Shown here piece by piece: positions 45,443-53,791 of a stretch of DNA of 64,000 nucleotides. Each line of letters opens with the position of its first letter. Within the stretch, counting starts at the first letter, position 1. Made by a program: the position numbers and the translations under genes. The DNA lies in NCBI GenBank assembly GCA_038106185.1, contig JAYODE010000016.1:1-64000 (forward strand), given 5' to 3'. The notes beneath the pieces were generated by a model, which saw only the letters and a list, made by a program, of their open reading frames with translations, was not told the DNA's origin and ran no database searches. The DNA is from UBA4582 sp038106185. GTDB lineage: Bacteria; Pseudomonadota; Gammaproteobacteria; Pseudomonadales; Azotimanducaceae.

Positions 45443-46831
45443 TCACGTCTCCCTCGTTTCTCCACCAGTTGTGACTGCCACCTGGTCGCTCTCTCGCATG
45501 TTGAGGACACGACTGGTAATGAGCCCGGCGGTCATGGAACCGCTGACATTCAAGGCAGTACGTCCCATGTCTATCAAGGGTTCAATGGAGATCAGCAGGG
45601 CGGCCAGTGCCACTGGAAAGCCCATCGCCGGCAGGACAATCAGGGCTGCAAAAGTTGCACCGCCACCGACACCCGCGACACCGAATGAGCTGATGGCAAC
45701 GACACCCAGAAGCGTGAGAATGAAAATGGGATCAAGTGGGTCGACACCCATAGTCGGCGCTATCATGACGGCCAACATGGCAGGATAAATCCCTGCACAA
45801 CCGTTCTGGCCGATGGATGCGCCGAAGGAAGCGGAGAGATTCGCGATAGGACTGGCAATGTTCAGATCTTTGATCTGAGTCTCGACATTCAATGGAATTG
45901 TCGCCGCCGAACTGCGCGAGGTGAAGGCAAAAGTCAGTACCGGCCAGACCTTTTTAAAATAATCTACGGGATGGCCACCAGTGAGCGCGATTAATGCGCC
46001 ATGGACAACAAACATGATGGCGATAGCCAGGTATGACGCAACAATGAACCCCAGCAAACTCAGAATATCTGCACCGTTTGAGGTCGCTGTGACCTTTAGC
46101 ATCAGAGCCATGACCCCATAAGGTGTCAGGCTGATCACTATTCTGACGAGACGCAGCACAAGGGCCTGCAGGGTCTCAACCCCTGATCGAAAGGCTGCAC
46201 CCTGCGCCGGGCTGTCACTGGTGAGATGCAGTCCCGCGAGTCCCACCAGCATACCGAAAATCACGACCGCAATAATCGAGGTTGGTCGAGCGCCGGCGAG
46301 GTCACTAAAGATATTCTGCGGAATAAAACTGAGAAGGATTTCCCCGAGCGCCAAATCTGCCACGCTGGACTGTCGCGCCACCAGCACCTCCGCCCTCGCC
46401 AACTCACGGGCGCCTTCGGTCAAACCTTCAGCGGTCAGTCCAAAGAGATTCGTCACGGCAATACCGACAAGTGCAGCAATGACAGTCGTGCCTAATAGCA
46501 GGCCAATCACCAGACTGCCGATTTTGCCCAAGGCTACCACCGCTTCCATGCGGACTACCGCAGCCACCATAGTCACCAGAATCAGTGGCATAATGATCAT
46601 TTTCAGCAGACTTACATAACCACTGCCAATAACATTACTCCACGCCAGCGTCGACTCGATCAGCGTCGGAGAGTCGACATAAATTGCCTGCAGCGCAACG
46701 CCCAGCAAAGCCCCAATAACCAGGCCCAGCAGGACTCGATGGGAAAGAGAAACGCCGATTTTTTGCAGTCTTATCAGCAAGAACAAGAGTGCTGTGATAA
46801 CGATTAAATTAATGCCCAATGCCAGCGTCAT
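45443..46831 (-). CDS. dicarboxylate/amino acid:cation symporter family (TcyP-like)
   Basis: 462-residue inner-membrane transporter of the DAACS (glutamate/cystine) family. Hydrophobic helices run throughout; MIIMPLILVTMVAAVVRME near residue 79, FTSRSSAATIPLNVE near 307 (the serine-rich re-entrant loop) and ASFGASIGQNGCAGIYPA near 333 mark the substrate-binding core. The arrangement is nearest to L-cystine transporters TcyP/YdjN. First gene of the run with the amine oxidase, only 2 bases before its ATG, so it may import the product or substrate of that enzyme (inference). Confidence 0.9.
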   Translation of the reverse strand: MTLALGINLIVITALLFLLIRLQKIGVSLSHRVLLGLVIGALLGVALQAIYVDSPTLIESTLAWSNVIGSGYVSLLKMIIMPLILVTMVAAVVRMEAVVALGKIGSLVIGLLLGTTVIAALVGIAVTNLFGLTAEGLTEGARELARAEVLVARQSSVADLALGEILLSFIPQNIFSDLAGARPTSIIAVVIFGMLVGLAGLHLTSDSPAQGAAFRSGVETLQALVLRLVRIVISLTPYGVMALMLKVTATSNGADILSLLGFIVASYLAIAIMFVVHGALIALTGGHPVDYFKKVWPVLTFAFTSRSSAATIPLNVETQIKDLNIASPIANLSASFGASIGQNGCAGIYPAMLAVMIAPTMGVDPLDPIFILTLLGVVAISSFGVAGVGGGATFAALIVLPAMGFPVALAALLISIEPLIDMGRTALNVSGSMTAGLITSRVLNMRESDQVAVTTGGETRET

Positions 46832-46859
46832 GAAATTACCTTTTTTACTTCGTTACAGG

Positions 46860-47014
46860 CGCTCTATTAGCCGCGGGCGNNNNNNNNNNNNNNNNNNNNN
46901 NNNNNNNNNNNNNNNNNNNNNNNNNNNNNNNNNNNNNNNNNNNNNNNNNNNNNNNNNNNNNNNNNNNNNNNNNNNNNNNTATCGGCCACGGGCGTTCTAT
47001 TGGCCACGGGCGTT
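46860..47014. repeat. 18-bp tandem repeat spanning an assembly gap (TTCTATTGGCCACGGGCG)
   Basis: Degenerate copies on both sides of the 100-N gap at 46880-46979 (left CTCTATTAGCCGCGGGCG; right TATCGGCCACGGGCG and TTCTATTGGCCACGGGCG). The right end enters the last codons of the NHL-repeat gene, whose C-terminal NARGQ is encoded by a repeat unit. Confidence 0.9.
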
Positions 47015-48103
47015 TGCCGGCACCAGTTTGAGGGGCGTCGATTTAATATACTTCTTGATTGCTCGGGGTCCCACCTCAGCACCATACACATTACCTCTCG
47101 CATCCACCGCGACACCTTCAGCGCCGCTGGTGCCCGTTCCATCCTGGTCCGTCTCGGGGTCCGGAATAAATGCTGAGACGACGCCTGTGAGCGCGTTACC
47201 AATACGAATTCCTCGCTTCATACCCGGATTGCGCGTCGAGTTCGACTCTGAATCTGCGCTGTAAAGCTGGTCTTCTGCATCTATGAACAGACCGCTGGGA
47301 CGACCAAACTGGGTCCAGGTGGCCAGATGCTGACCGGCTTGATCGAAAATCTGGATTCGGCTATTACCACGATCACCGACGAACAAACGTCCCGTCGAAT
47401 CCATAGCCAAGGCATGTGGATCGTTGAACTGGCCCGGGCCTGAACCGGCGGATCCCCAGGCGGTAATAAATTGGCCGGTCGCGGAGAACTTCAACACGCG
47501 ATTGTTGACGGCTTCGCCAGCAGCCGAACCGTGGCCATCGACGACAAAAATGTCGCCATTAGGCGCGACTAACATATCCGACGGTTTTCGAAATGTTTCG
47601 TTTGAAGATCCAGCCTCGCCGAGTTTGCCAAGGGTCAGCAGCAACTTGCCGGTGGGACTGAACTTGTAGATCACGTGGCCGATACCCGCTGGCACCGCGG
47701 CATAACCCACGGCATCTGCCACCCAAATATTGTCATCCGCATCCACATACATACCATGGGGCCAGGCAAACAGACCGGCGCCGAAGCTGGTGACCAGATT
47801 GCCATCAGCGTCAAACAACATCACCGGGTCCAGGTCGCTGTTGACACAGGAGTTGGCGCCGCAGCGCTCGGCAATCCAGATATGCTGGCCATCTCGCGCC
47901 GGATAGATAGCACTGCTGGCGCCCCACTGACGGCCGGCAGGTAACTTTGCCCAATTTTCAATTGTGGTATAGGGCGTTAGCAGTGCTTGCTCTGCATAAC
48001 TGGCTGGCGCCAGTAGCAAAGGTCCCAGCAAAGCCAGGCCGCGCAGGCCAGCAACGACGCTTACAAAGACAGATTTAAACCCTATATCTCTGACCATTAG
48101 CAC
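46997..48103 (-). CDS. secreted NHL-repeat beta-propeller protein
   Basis: 368-residue exported protein: hydrophobic signal (GLALLGPLLLAPASYAEQA) then NHL-type repeats such as FAWPHGMYVDADDNIWVAD, FRKPSDMLVAPNGDIFVVDG and FNDPHALAMDSTGRLFVGDR, forming a six-bladed propeller like peptidyl-alpha-hydroxyglycine alpha-amidating lyase. Enzymatic activity cannot be assigned. A GTG at 48103 with AGGAG five bases upstream is chosen; ATG 48097 is also possible. It starts one base after the amidohydrolase stop, so both are one operon, and it resembles the second NHL gene at 53792. Confidence 0.88.
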   Translation of the reverse strand: MLMVRDIGFKSVFVSVVAGLRGLALLGPLLLAPASYAEQALLTPYTTIENWAKLPAGRQWGASSAIYPARDGQHIWIAERCGANSCVNSDLDPVMLFDADGNLVTSFGAGLFAWPHGMYVDADDNIWVADAVGYAAVPAGIGHVIYKFSPTGKLLLTLGKLGEAGSSNETFRKPSDMLVAPNGDIFVVDGHGSAAGEAVNNRVLKFSATGQFITAWGSAGSGPGQFNDPHALAMDSTGRLFVGDRGNSRIQIFDQAGQHLATWTQFGRPSGLFIDAEDQLYSADSESNSTRNPGMKRGIRIGNALTGVVSAFIPDPETDQDGTGTSGAEGVAVDARGNVYGAEVGPRAIKKYIKSTPLKLVPANARGQ

Positions 48104-49954
48104 TTATTCTCCTGCTGCCACCTGTTTTACCTGTCGATCAAACTTCACCTGCCCACCGACGATGGTATAGTCTACCTCGGTCAAGGGTATCTGCGGCTCC
48201 GGTATTGTCAGTATATCCTGTGACAACACGACGATATCTGCATATTTACCGACTGTCAGACTGCCCTTCAAATTTTCTTCAAACGCCGCATAGGCATTGT
48301 TAAGGGTATAGCTCTTCAAGGCTTCCATCCGCGTCATGGTCTGTTCCGGAAAAAAGCGCTCGCCCTGATTGGTCATGCGCGACACAGAGGCGTAAAAGGA
48401 GGCCATCACGCTGATCGGCTCAACAGGGACATCCGTGCCGTTGGCGATCACAGCACCCGTGTTGATGAGATCGCGCCAGGGATAAGAGGTTATTCGAGTC
48501 CGATCAGCACCCAGTCGAGTGGGAATCCAAGGGCCATCAGAGGTACAGTGAATGCCCTGCATGGCGGCGATGACGCCGAGTTGACCGAATCTTGGCACGT
48601 CCTCCGGATGAATATGCTGCGCATGTTCCACTCGCCAACGCAGGTCTTTGCCACTGATGCCCAGCTTTTTCCAGGTACGCTCATAAATATCCAGCGTCTC
48701 ACGGTTTGCACGCGTTCCGATGGCGTGGGTATTGACCTGAAAACCATTGGCCGCCGCTATCTCAGCTGTCCTTTCAATCTCACTGACGGGCTCCAAGACG
48801 AGACCTGAAGTGGTCGGCATATCGTCATAAGGCTCCAGTAGCCAGGCACCGTGGGCACCAAGTGCTCCATCTATCTGGCGCTTGATGGAACGTACAGTCA
48901 GAAAATCATTGCCTTCAGCGATCTGCAGATAGGCTGGCAGCATCTCAGCCATTCTCTCATTTGATTCTCCTCTGACCATGACATAAAGCCGCACAGGCAG
49001 TTCACCGCTGGCTTCAAGTTTCTGCAAAAAATCGATCGTCGCAAATGATGCGCCGGCGTCATGAAAGGAGGTCACACCAAAAAACAAGGCTTCCTGAGCC
49101 GCAAGGGCTACCCGTTCTCGCAGTAACTGGTCGTTCTCCTCAGGACTGAGTCGAGCCTGGTATGCATCAACCGCCGCCTCGACGATGTCCTGCGCATTTT
49201 CCCGCAGCAGTCCGGTGGCCAAGCCTTCTGCCGTTCTGACGATCGTACCGCCGGCAGGATCCGGTGTCTTGTCATCAATGCCGCCTGCCCTCAGCGCTGC
49301 GTCATTGGCAAATGCAGCATGGCCGCTGGCATGCCCCAGGTAGACTGGATTTTTCGGCGCCACCTCGTTTAGCGCATCATTAAGCGGCACGCCGTCTACC
49401 TGCTTTGCCGGCAGACTGTCCCACTTCTCCTGGTGCCAGCCACGCCCGAATATCCATTCACCTGGCTCGGCCTTATCCACCGCTGTAGCCACCTTGTTAA
49501 CGATTTCCTGCCAGTTTTTCGCGCTACTCAGGTCAAGAATCTGGCGGGCTCTACCCAGACTCATATAATGGCCGTGACCTTCGATGAAGCCGGGCGTGAC
49601 CAGGCGGCCATTCAGCTCAATGACCTTCGTGTCGGGACCCACATAGGCGTCTATTTCCTGATCGTCACCAATCGCGGAGATCAAATATCCGTTGATGGCG
49701 ATCGCCGTCGCCTCAGGCAAGGTGTCGTCAAGGGTTACAATCTTGCCACCTCGCAGCACGAGATCAGCCTTCACCGAGACAGGCGCAACATCGTTCGACA
49801 TCACAGCCTCGAGACTCAAGTCCTCCGTCGCCTGACCAGACTTTCCCTCGTCGCTCAGGTTGCTGTCACCACAGCCGGCGAGACCGGCCAAAAGCAGAAT
49901 CACCCAGCATCTTTGCAGGGTGAGTCGAGCTGAAAGGTTTATCACCCTCAACAT
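48104..49954 (-). CDS. lipoprotein amidohydrolase (YtcJ-like, amidohydrolase family 3)
   Basis: 616-residue metal-dependent hydrolase. A lipoprotein signal peptide ends at LAGC near residue 28, anchoring it in the periplasm or outer membrane. The amidohydrolase metal motif GHGHYM (HxH) is near residue 125; VNTHAIGTRANRETL near 400, RVEHAQHIHPED near 431 and ANGTDVPVEPISVM near 505 complete the YtcJ pattern. Substrate unknown; family members act on exocyclic amides or N-formyl/N-acyl compounds. Co-transcribed with the NHL-repeat gene. The C-terminal VDYTIVGGQVKF strand is standard for the superfamily. Confidence 0.9.
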   Translation of the reverse strand: MLRVINLSARLTLQRCWVILLLAGLAGCGDSNLSDEGKSGQATEDLSLEAVMSNDVAPVSVKADLVLRGGKIVTLDDTLPEATAIAINGYLISAIGDDQEIDAYVGPDTKVIELNGRLVTPGFIEGHGHYMSLGRARQILDLSSAKNWQEIVNKVATAVDKAEPGEWIFGRGWHQEKWDSLPAKQVDGVPLNDALNEVAPKNPVYLGHASGHAAFANDAALRAGGIDDKTPDPAGGTIVRTAEGLATGLLRENAQDIVEAAVDAYQARLSPEENDQLLRERVALAAQEALFFGVTSFHDAGASFATIDFLQKLEASGELPVRLYVMVRGESNERMAEMLPAYLQIAEGNDFLTVRSIKRQIDGALGAHGAWLLEPYDDMPTTSGLVLEPVSEIERTAEIAAANGFQVNTHAIGTRANRETLDIYERTWKKLGISGKDLRWRVEHAQHIHPEDVPRFGQLGVIAAMQGIHCTSDGPWIPTRLGADRTRITSYPWRDLINTGAVIANGTDVPVEPISVMASFYASVSRMTNQGERFFPEQTMTRMEALKSYTLNNAYAAFEENLKGSLTVGKYADIVVLSQDILTIPEPQIPLTEVDYTIVGGQVKFDRQVKQVAAGE

Positions 49955-50123
49955 ATCGTTCTTTCCTTCATTNNNNNNNNNNNNNNNNNNNNNNNNNNNN
50001 NNNNNNNNNNNNNNNNNNNNNNNNNNNNNNNNNNNNNNNNNNNNNNNNNNNNNNNNNNNNNNNNNNNNNNNNCCTGAGCTTATCGCCTGAGCTTATCGCC
50101 TCGTCACATGAACTTATCGTCAC
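49955..50123. repeat. 13-bp tandem repeat beside an assembly gap (CCTGAGCTTATCG)
   Basis: Right of the 100-N gap (49973-50072) are two copies of CCTGAGCTTATCG followed by a second 13/14-base repeat around ACATGAACTTATCGTC. The 326-base spacer between the divergent amidohydrolase and CstA-type genes holds this and no other recognised element. Confidence 0.85.
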
Positions 50124-50281
50124 ATGACCCGCAGGCGACTCAATCGAAATCACTGCTTTTTACTCTCCCTACTTTCTCACTATTGAGGCCCGCAAAGCAA
50201 TCAGCGCTCGCAACAGTTACTGGCTCTCTGCTGGGCATCAGGCTATTCTTGGAATCAACCTGATTGACCGATGTATTGACT

Positions 50282-51961
50282 ATGCAATCTATAATGATCG
50301 TTCTGCTTGGCCTGAGTGGCATGCTCTTCGGCTGGTTCGTCTATTCAAAGTTTATCGCTGAGAAAATCTTCAAACTGGACCCTGATTTTATCACGCCGGC
50401 CCATGAGCTTTCTGATGGTGTTGATTTTGTTCCGACCAACAAATTTGTTCTGTGGGGGCATCATTTTACCTCTGTCGCAGGGGCTGCGCCGATTGTTGGC
50501 CCGGCAATTGCCGTCTATTGGGGCTGGGTGCCAGCTGTAGCCTGGGTAACACTCGGGACTATCTTCTTCGCCGGCGTACATGATGCCGGCGCCATGTGGG
50601 CCAGTAACCGTCATAAGGGGGTGTCCATGGGCGCCCTGTCAGAGACCGTTATCGGCAGTCGCACTCGCGCTTTGTTCATGATTGTGGTCTTTCTGGTGCT
50701 ACTAATGGTCAATGCGGTATTTGGCGTGGTGATTGCTAATGCATTTATTAATAATCCTGGCGCCGTACTGCCTGCCTGGTCGGCTATTTTAGTTGCGCTG
50801 CTTATCGGTCAGCTGAGCCGCCGCAAAATCAATCTTGCTCTGCTATCCATCGCCGGTGTCGCCGCCCTGTACTTTTCAATCTACCTTGGGGACGCCGTGC
50901 CTTTATCTCTGCCTGCAGAAATGGCAGGTTTGTCGGCCAATGCCTGGTGGATACTGATCCTGTTTGCTTACGCGGCCATCGCCTCCATGTTGCCGGTCTG
51001 GGCATTGTTGCAACCGCGAGACTTTATTAATGGCCTGCAATTGTTTGTTGGCCTGTTTCTACTCTATGGCGCTGTGTTCCTGTTTATGCCGGACATATCC
51101 GCACCGGCATTCAATACGCAGATCAACCAGGACACCCCTTCCATGCTGCCTCTGCTGTTCGTCACCATTGCCTGCGGAGCAGTCTCCGGTTTTCACGGCA
51201 TTGTTGCCTCAGGCACCAGTTCCAAGCAGGTCGACAGGGAGCCGGATATTCGCTTCGTGGGTTACCTTGGCGCTGTCGGTGAAGGTACGCTGGCCCTGAT
51301 TACTATCGTCGCAGTCAGTGGTGTCGCCTATGCCGCGACACCGGAACAGTGGCATGCTCTCTACTCGCACTTCGGCAGTGGTAGCGCCGGCGCCTTTATT
51401 CAGGGCGGCGCGAACCTGGTTCATGAGGGTTGGGGATTGCCAACGGGTCTCGCGACAACCCTGCTGGCGGTCATGGTGGTCTTGTTTGCTGGCACCACTA
51501 TGGATTCCGGCGTTCGGCTGCAGCGCTATATCATTCAGGAATGGGGTGCCATCTATCGCATACCACTACTCGACAATGGCATAGTTGCCACCCTGCTGGC
51601 GGTGACTGCCTGTCTGCTGCTGGCCTTTGGTGCCGGCGGCAGCAGCGGCTCAGGGGGTATGATCATCTGGCCGCTATTTGGCTCAACCAATCAAATTCTC
51701 GCTGCCATGACGTTATTGGTCATCTCGGTAATGTTGATTCGGTTGGGACGACCGGCTCGGTATACCCTGATACCCATGATATTTGTCCTGTTCACTTCCT
51801 TCTATGCGGGTGTGATCAAACTGATCGAGTACTGGCAACAGGACAATTACCTGCTGGTGACTATCGACATCGTAGTTCTGGTGACCAGCGTGCTGGTGAT
51901 CCTCGAGTCGGGATCGGTGATAGCCCGCCTACGCCATGACAACAAGGCTACCCGACTATGA
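50282..51961 (+). CDS. carbon starvation protein CstA family transporter
   Basis: 559-residue polytopic inner-membrane protein with about 14-16 hydrophobic helices. FVPTNKFVLWGHHFTSVAGA then APIVGPAIA near residue 50, GVHDAGAMWASNRHKG near 99, and SGFHGIVASGTSSKQ near 303 are CstA family hallmarks. CstA/YjiY proteins import peptides or pyruvate. The family in E. coli is about 700 residues; this belongs to the shorter branch. The start may be ATG 50282 or TTG 50264. The stop overlaps the ATG of the small secreted protein gene, the usual place for a small partner of CstA, although this one is not the classic YbdD type. Confidence 0.9.
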   Translation: MQSIMIVLLGLSGMLFGWFVYSKFIAEKIFKLDPDFITPAHELSDGVDFVPTNKFVLWGHHFTSVAGAAPIVGPAIAVYWGWVPAVAWVTLGTIFFAGVHDAGAMWASNRHKGVSMGALSETVIGSRTRALFMIVVFLVLLMVNAVFGVVIANAFINNPGAVLPAWSAILVALLIGQLSRRKINLALLSIAGVAALYFSIYLGDAVPLSLPAEMAGLSANAWWILILFAYAAIASMLPVWALLQPRDFINGLQLFVGLFLLYGAVFLFMPDISAPAFNTQINQDTPSMLPLLFVTIACGAVSGFHGIVASGTSSKQVDREPDIRFVGYLGAVGEGTLALITIVAVSGVAYAATPEQWHALYSHFGSGSAGAFIQGGANLVHEGWGLPTGLATTLLAVMVVLFAGTTMDSGVRLQRYIIQEWGAIYRIPLLDNGIVATLLAVTACLLLAFGAGGSSGSGGMIIWPLFGSTNQILAAMTLLVISVMLIRLGRPARYTLIPMIFVLFTSFYAGVIKLIEYWQQDNYLLVTIDIVVLVTSVLVILESGSVIARLRHDNKATRL

Positions 51962-52290
51962 GGCTGGCGGCCTGTGGGCCACTGACGCTGCTCATCAGCA
52001 GTCTATTGATGGTAACCAGTGAGTCAGCAAGTGCCGACAAGAAATTCGGTCAGCTATTGATCGAGGGATTGGCGATGGCAGACAACTGTCTTTACGCCCT
52101 TGAGACTGGAAGCTCTCGTCAGCCCGCCGACTGCCGAAACCTGTTCAACTGGCAGGCGTCGCACTGGCCGCAACTTAAAGCCGACATGGATGCCAAAGCC
52201 AACGACATCGAGATGACCTCGAGAGATCAGAGTAATCTGCGGGCCTACGAGCAAACGCTGGCGCAAATACAGCGTCGTTTGAACCAGTAG
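51958..52290 (+). CDS. small secreted protein, unknown function
   Basis: 110 residues with a signal peptide (LTLLISSLLMVTSESASA) and a mature helical region of about 83 residues containing two Cys (NCLYAL and ADCRN) that could form a disulfide. The ATG overlaps the CstA-type stop codon (ATGA), showing translational coupling and suggesting a periplasmic accessory role for the transporter. No family recognised. Confidence 0.7.
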   Translation: MRLAACGPLTLLISSLLMVTSESASADKKFGQLLIEGLAMADNCLYALETGSSRQPADCRNLFNWQASHWPQLKADMDAKANDIEMTSRDQSNLRAYEQTLAQIQRRLNQ

Positions 52291-52299
52291 GCGCAGGCT

Positions 52300-52430
52300 G
52301 TCACACCGCCAGNNNNNNNNNNNNNNNNNNNNNNNNNNNNNNNNNNNNNNNNNNNNNNNNNNNNNNNNNNNNNNNNNNNNNNNNNNNNNNNNNNNNNNNN
52401 NNNNNNNNNNNNCACACCGCCAGGTCACAG
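52300..52430. repeat. 13-bp tandem repeat spanning an assembly gap (GTCACACCGCCAG)
   Basis: GTCACACCGCCAG is found immediately left of the 100-N gap (52313-52412) and again immediately right, followed by the decayed copy GTCACAGCCAG that enters the 3' end of the HupE/UreJ-type gene. Confidence 0.88.
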
Positions 52431-53660
52431 CCAGCCAGGAAAGTAGGCCGCCAGTATGGCGCCGCGCTCTAGCAGCCAGTGCCAGGCAATATGGATCACC
52501 AGGGCTGAAACCAGAATCACTAACCATTGGGGCCTGGATACGACTCGCAAGGCGAATCGAAAGCTGACCATTATCGCAACCAGCAGAATCACCTGGCCGA
52601 CTTCTACCCCAATATTAAAGGCTAACAAAGCCAACAGCAGATGCGAGCCGGCTAATTGCAAGCTTTCCTGAAACTGAAAGGCGAAACCGTAGCCATGGAC
52701 CAGCCCGAACAGGAGGGCGATCACCCACCGAACCTTGATCCGTTTGGCAAGGATGTTCTGAATCGCCACAAACAGAATACTAAGCGCAATCAAGGTCTCC
52801 ACCAGCGCCGAAAACCAAATCCATGCCGGCACATAACCCAGCGCGGCACTCACCAATGTGACGGTGTGGCCGACGGTAAACGCTGTGATGACACCGATCA
52901 AGGGCCAGAACCTCGCCATAGGCAACGCCAGGCCTAGCAGGAACAGACTATGGTCAATGCCGGTAAGCAGGTGACTGATGCCACTTCGCAGAAATTCGAG
53001 TATGACCTGATACCATTGAGGGTCCAGTCGCACCAGGCCGGGGTTACCCTCGTACTCAAACAGATACTCCTCGTTAGTCGCGGTAATAAAAGTCAATAAC
53101 GACCGAGTTCTTTGTCCCAGATGGGCGAGATTGGGCGCCCATGAAAATTCTTTCGCGGCTTCATTGAGCGCATACTCCAGCTGCACATCAACCAGTGCTT
53201 GCCGCCAATAGAGCCGTGTGTCATCGGCCAATGGCGGTGCTAAAAGGTGCTGCAGAGCCGAGTCATAGGACCGAAAAGATCTGTCTGCCGGCAAGGAGAT
53301 ACGGGCTCGGCGCAACTGGCCTCGAGGCAATTGAATACCCTCTTGATACAGGCGAATTTCATCGATCAGCCAGAGGTTGACTGCCTCTTCAAGCGCAGCG
53401 TCAACCTTGGCTATATCCAGATAACCAGGACCCTGTTGGGGGAAATCAACATCTCGCAGGGCCTCCAGCGGTACTCGTAGCAAAACTACCAGCGCGTTGC
53501 CTTCAACCTTGATAAACAGTCGCAGTTGGACACGCTCAGGCACCTCATGACCGAACCCGGTGAGTGGTTGCAGCAGGACCAGTAGCATTAACAGTACCGG
53601 CAACAAACAGACGCACCAGCGAGGGTAATAATCCATTACTGCAAAAGGCTTTAGGAACAT
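52425..53660 (-). CDS. HupE/UreJ family membrane protein
   Basis: 411 residues: an N-terminal signal peptide (LLPVLLMLLVLLQPLTGFG), a periplasmic beta-rich domain of about 190 residues, and a C-terminal membrane domain of six to seven helices with GISHLLTGIDHSLFLLGLAL near residue 227, ITAFTVGHTVTLV near 257 and FGLVHGYGFAFQF near 317, the His/Asp-containing motifs of the HupE/UreJ_2 family. Family members are implicated in nickel or other metal uptake, but no hydrogenase or urease gene is in the window, so the role is open. Divergent from the second NHL-repeat gene. Confidence 0.85.
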   Translation of the reverse strand: MFLKPFAVMDYYPRWCVCLLPVLLMLLVLLQPLTGFGHEVPERVQLRLFIKVEGNALVVLLRVPLEALRDVDFPQQGPGYLDIAKVDAALEEAVNLWLIDEIRLYQEGIQLPRGQLRRARISLPADRSFRSYDSALQHLLAPPLADDTRLYWRQALVDVQLEYALNEAAKEFSWAPNLAHLGQRTRSLLTFITATNEEYLFEYEGNPGLVRLDPQWYQVILEFLRSGISHLLTGIDHSLFLLGLALPMARFWPLIGVITAFTVGHTVTLVSAALGYVPAWIWFSALVETLIALSILFVAIQNILAKRIKVRWVIALLFGLVHGYGFAFQFQESLQLAGSHLLLALLAFNIGVEVGQVILLVAIMVSFRFALRVVSRPQWLVILVSALVIHIAWHWLLERGAILAAYFPGWL

Positions 53661-53791
53661 AGGTTAACGACGGACGCTTGAGATGCGGTTCCGGTTTTTG
53701 AAGCCTCGAGTATACTGAGCTGCTTAGCCTGCGTATACTTTTACGACCAGACCAAATCATCGCTTCGACTCAATCGCCAAGAGGAACAGGT

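Noticed and set aside
52425..53660. Evidence for a hydrogenase or urease locus from the HupE/UreJ-type protein
   Set aside because: No hydrogenase, urease or nickel-insertion gene is present in the window; the family occurs widely without them.
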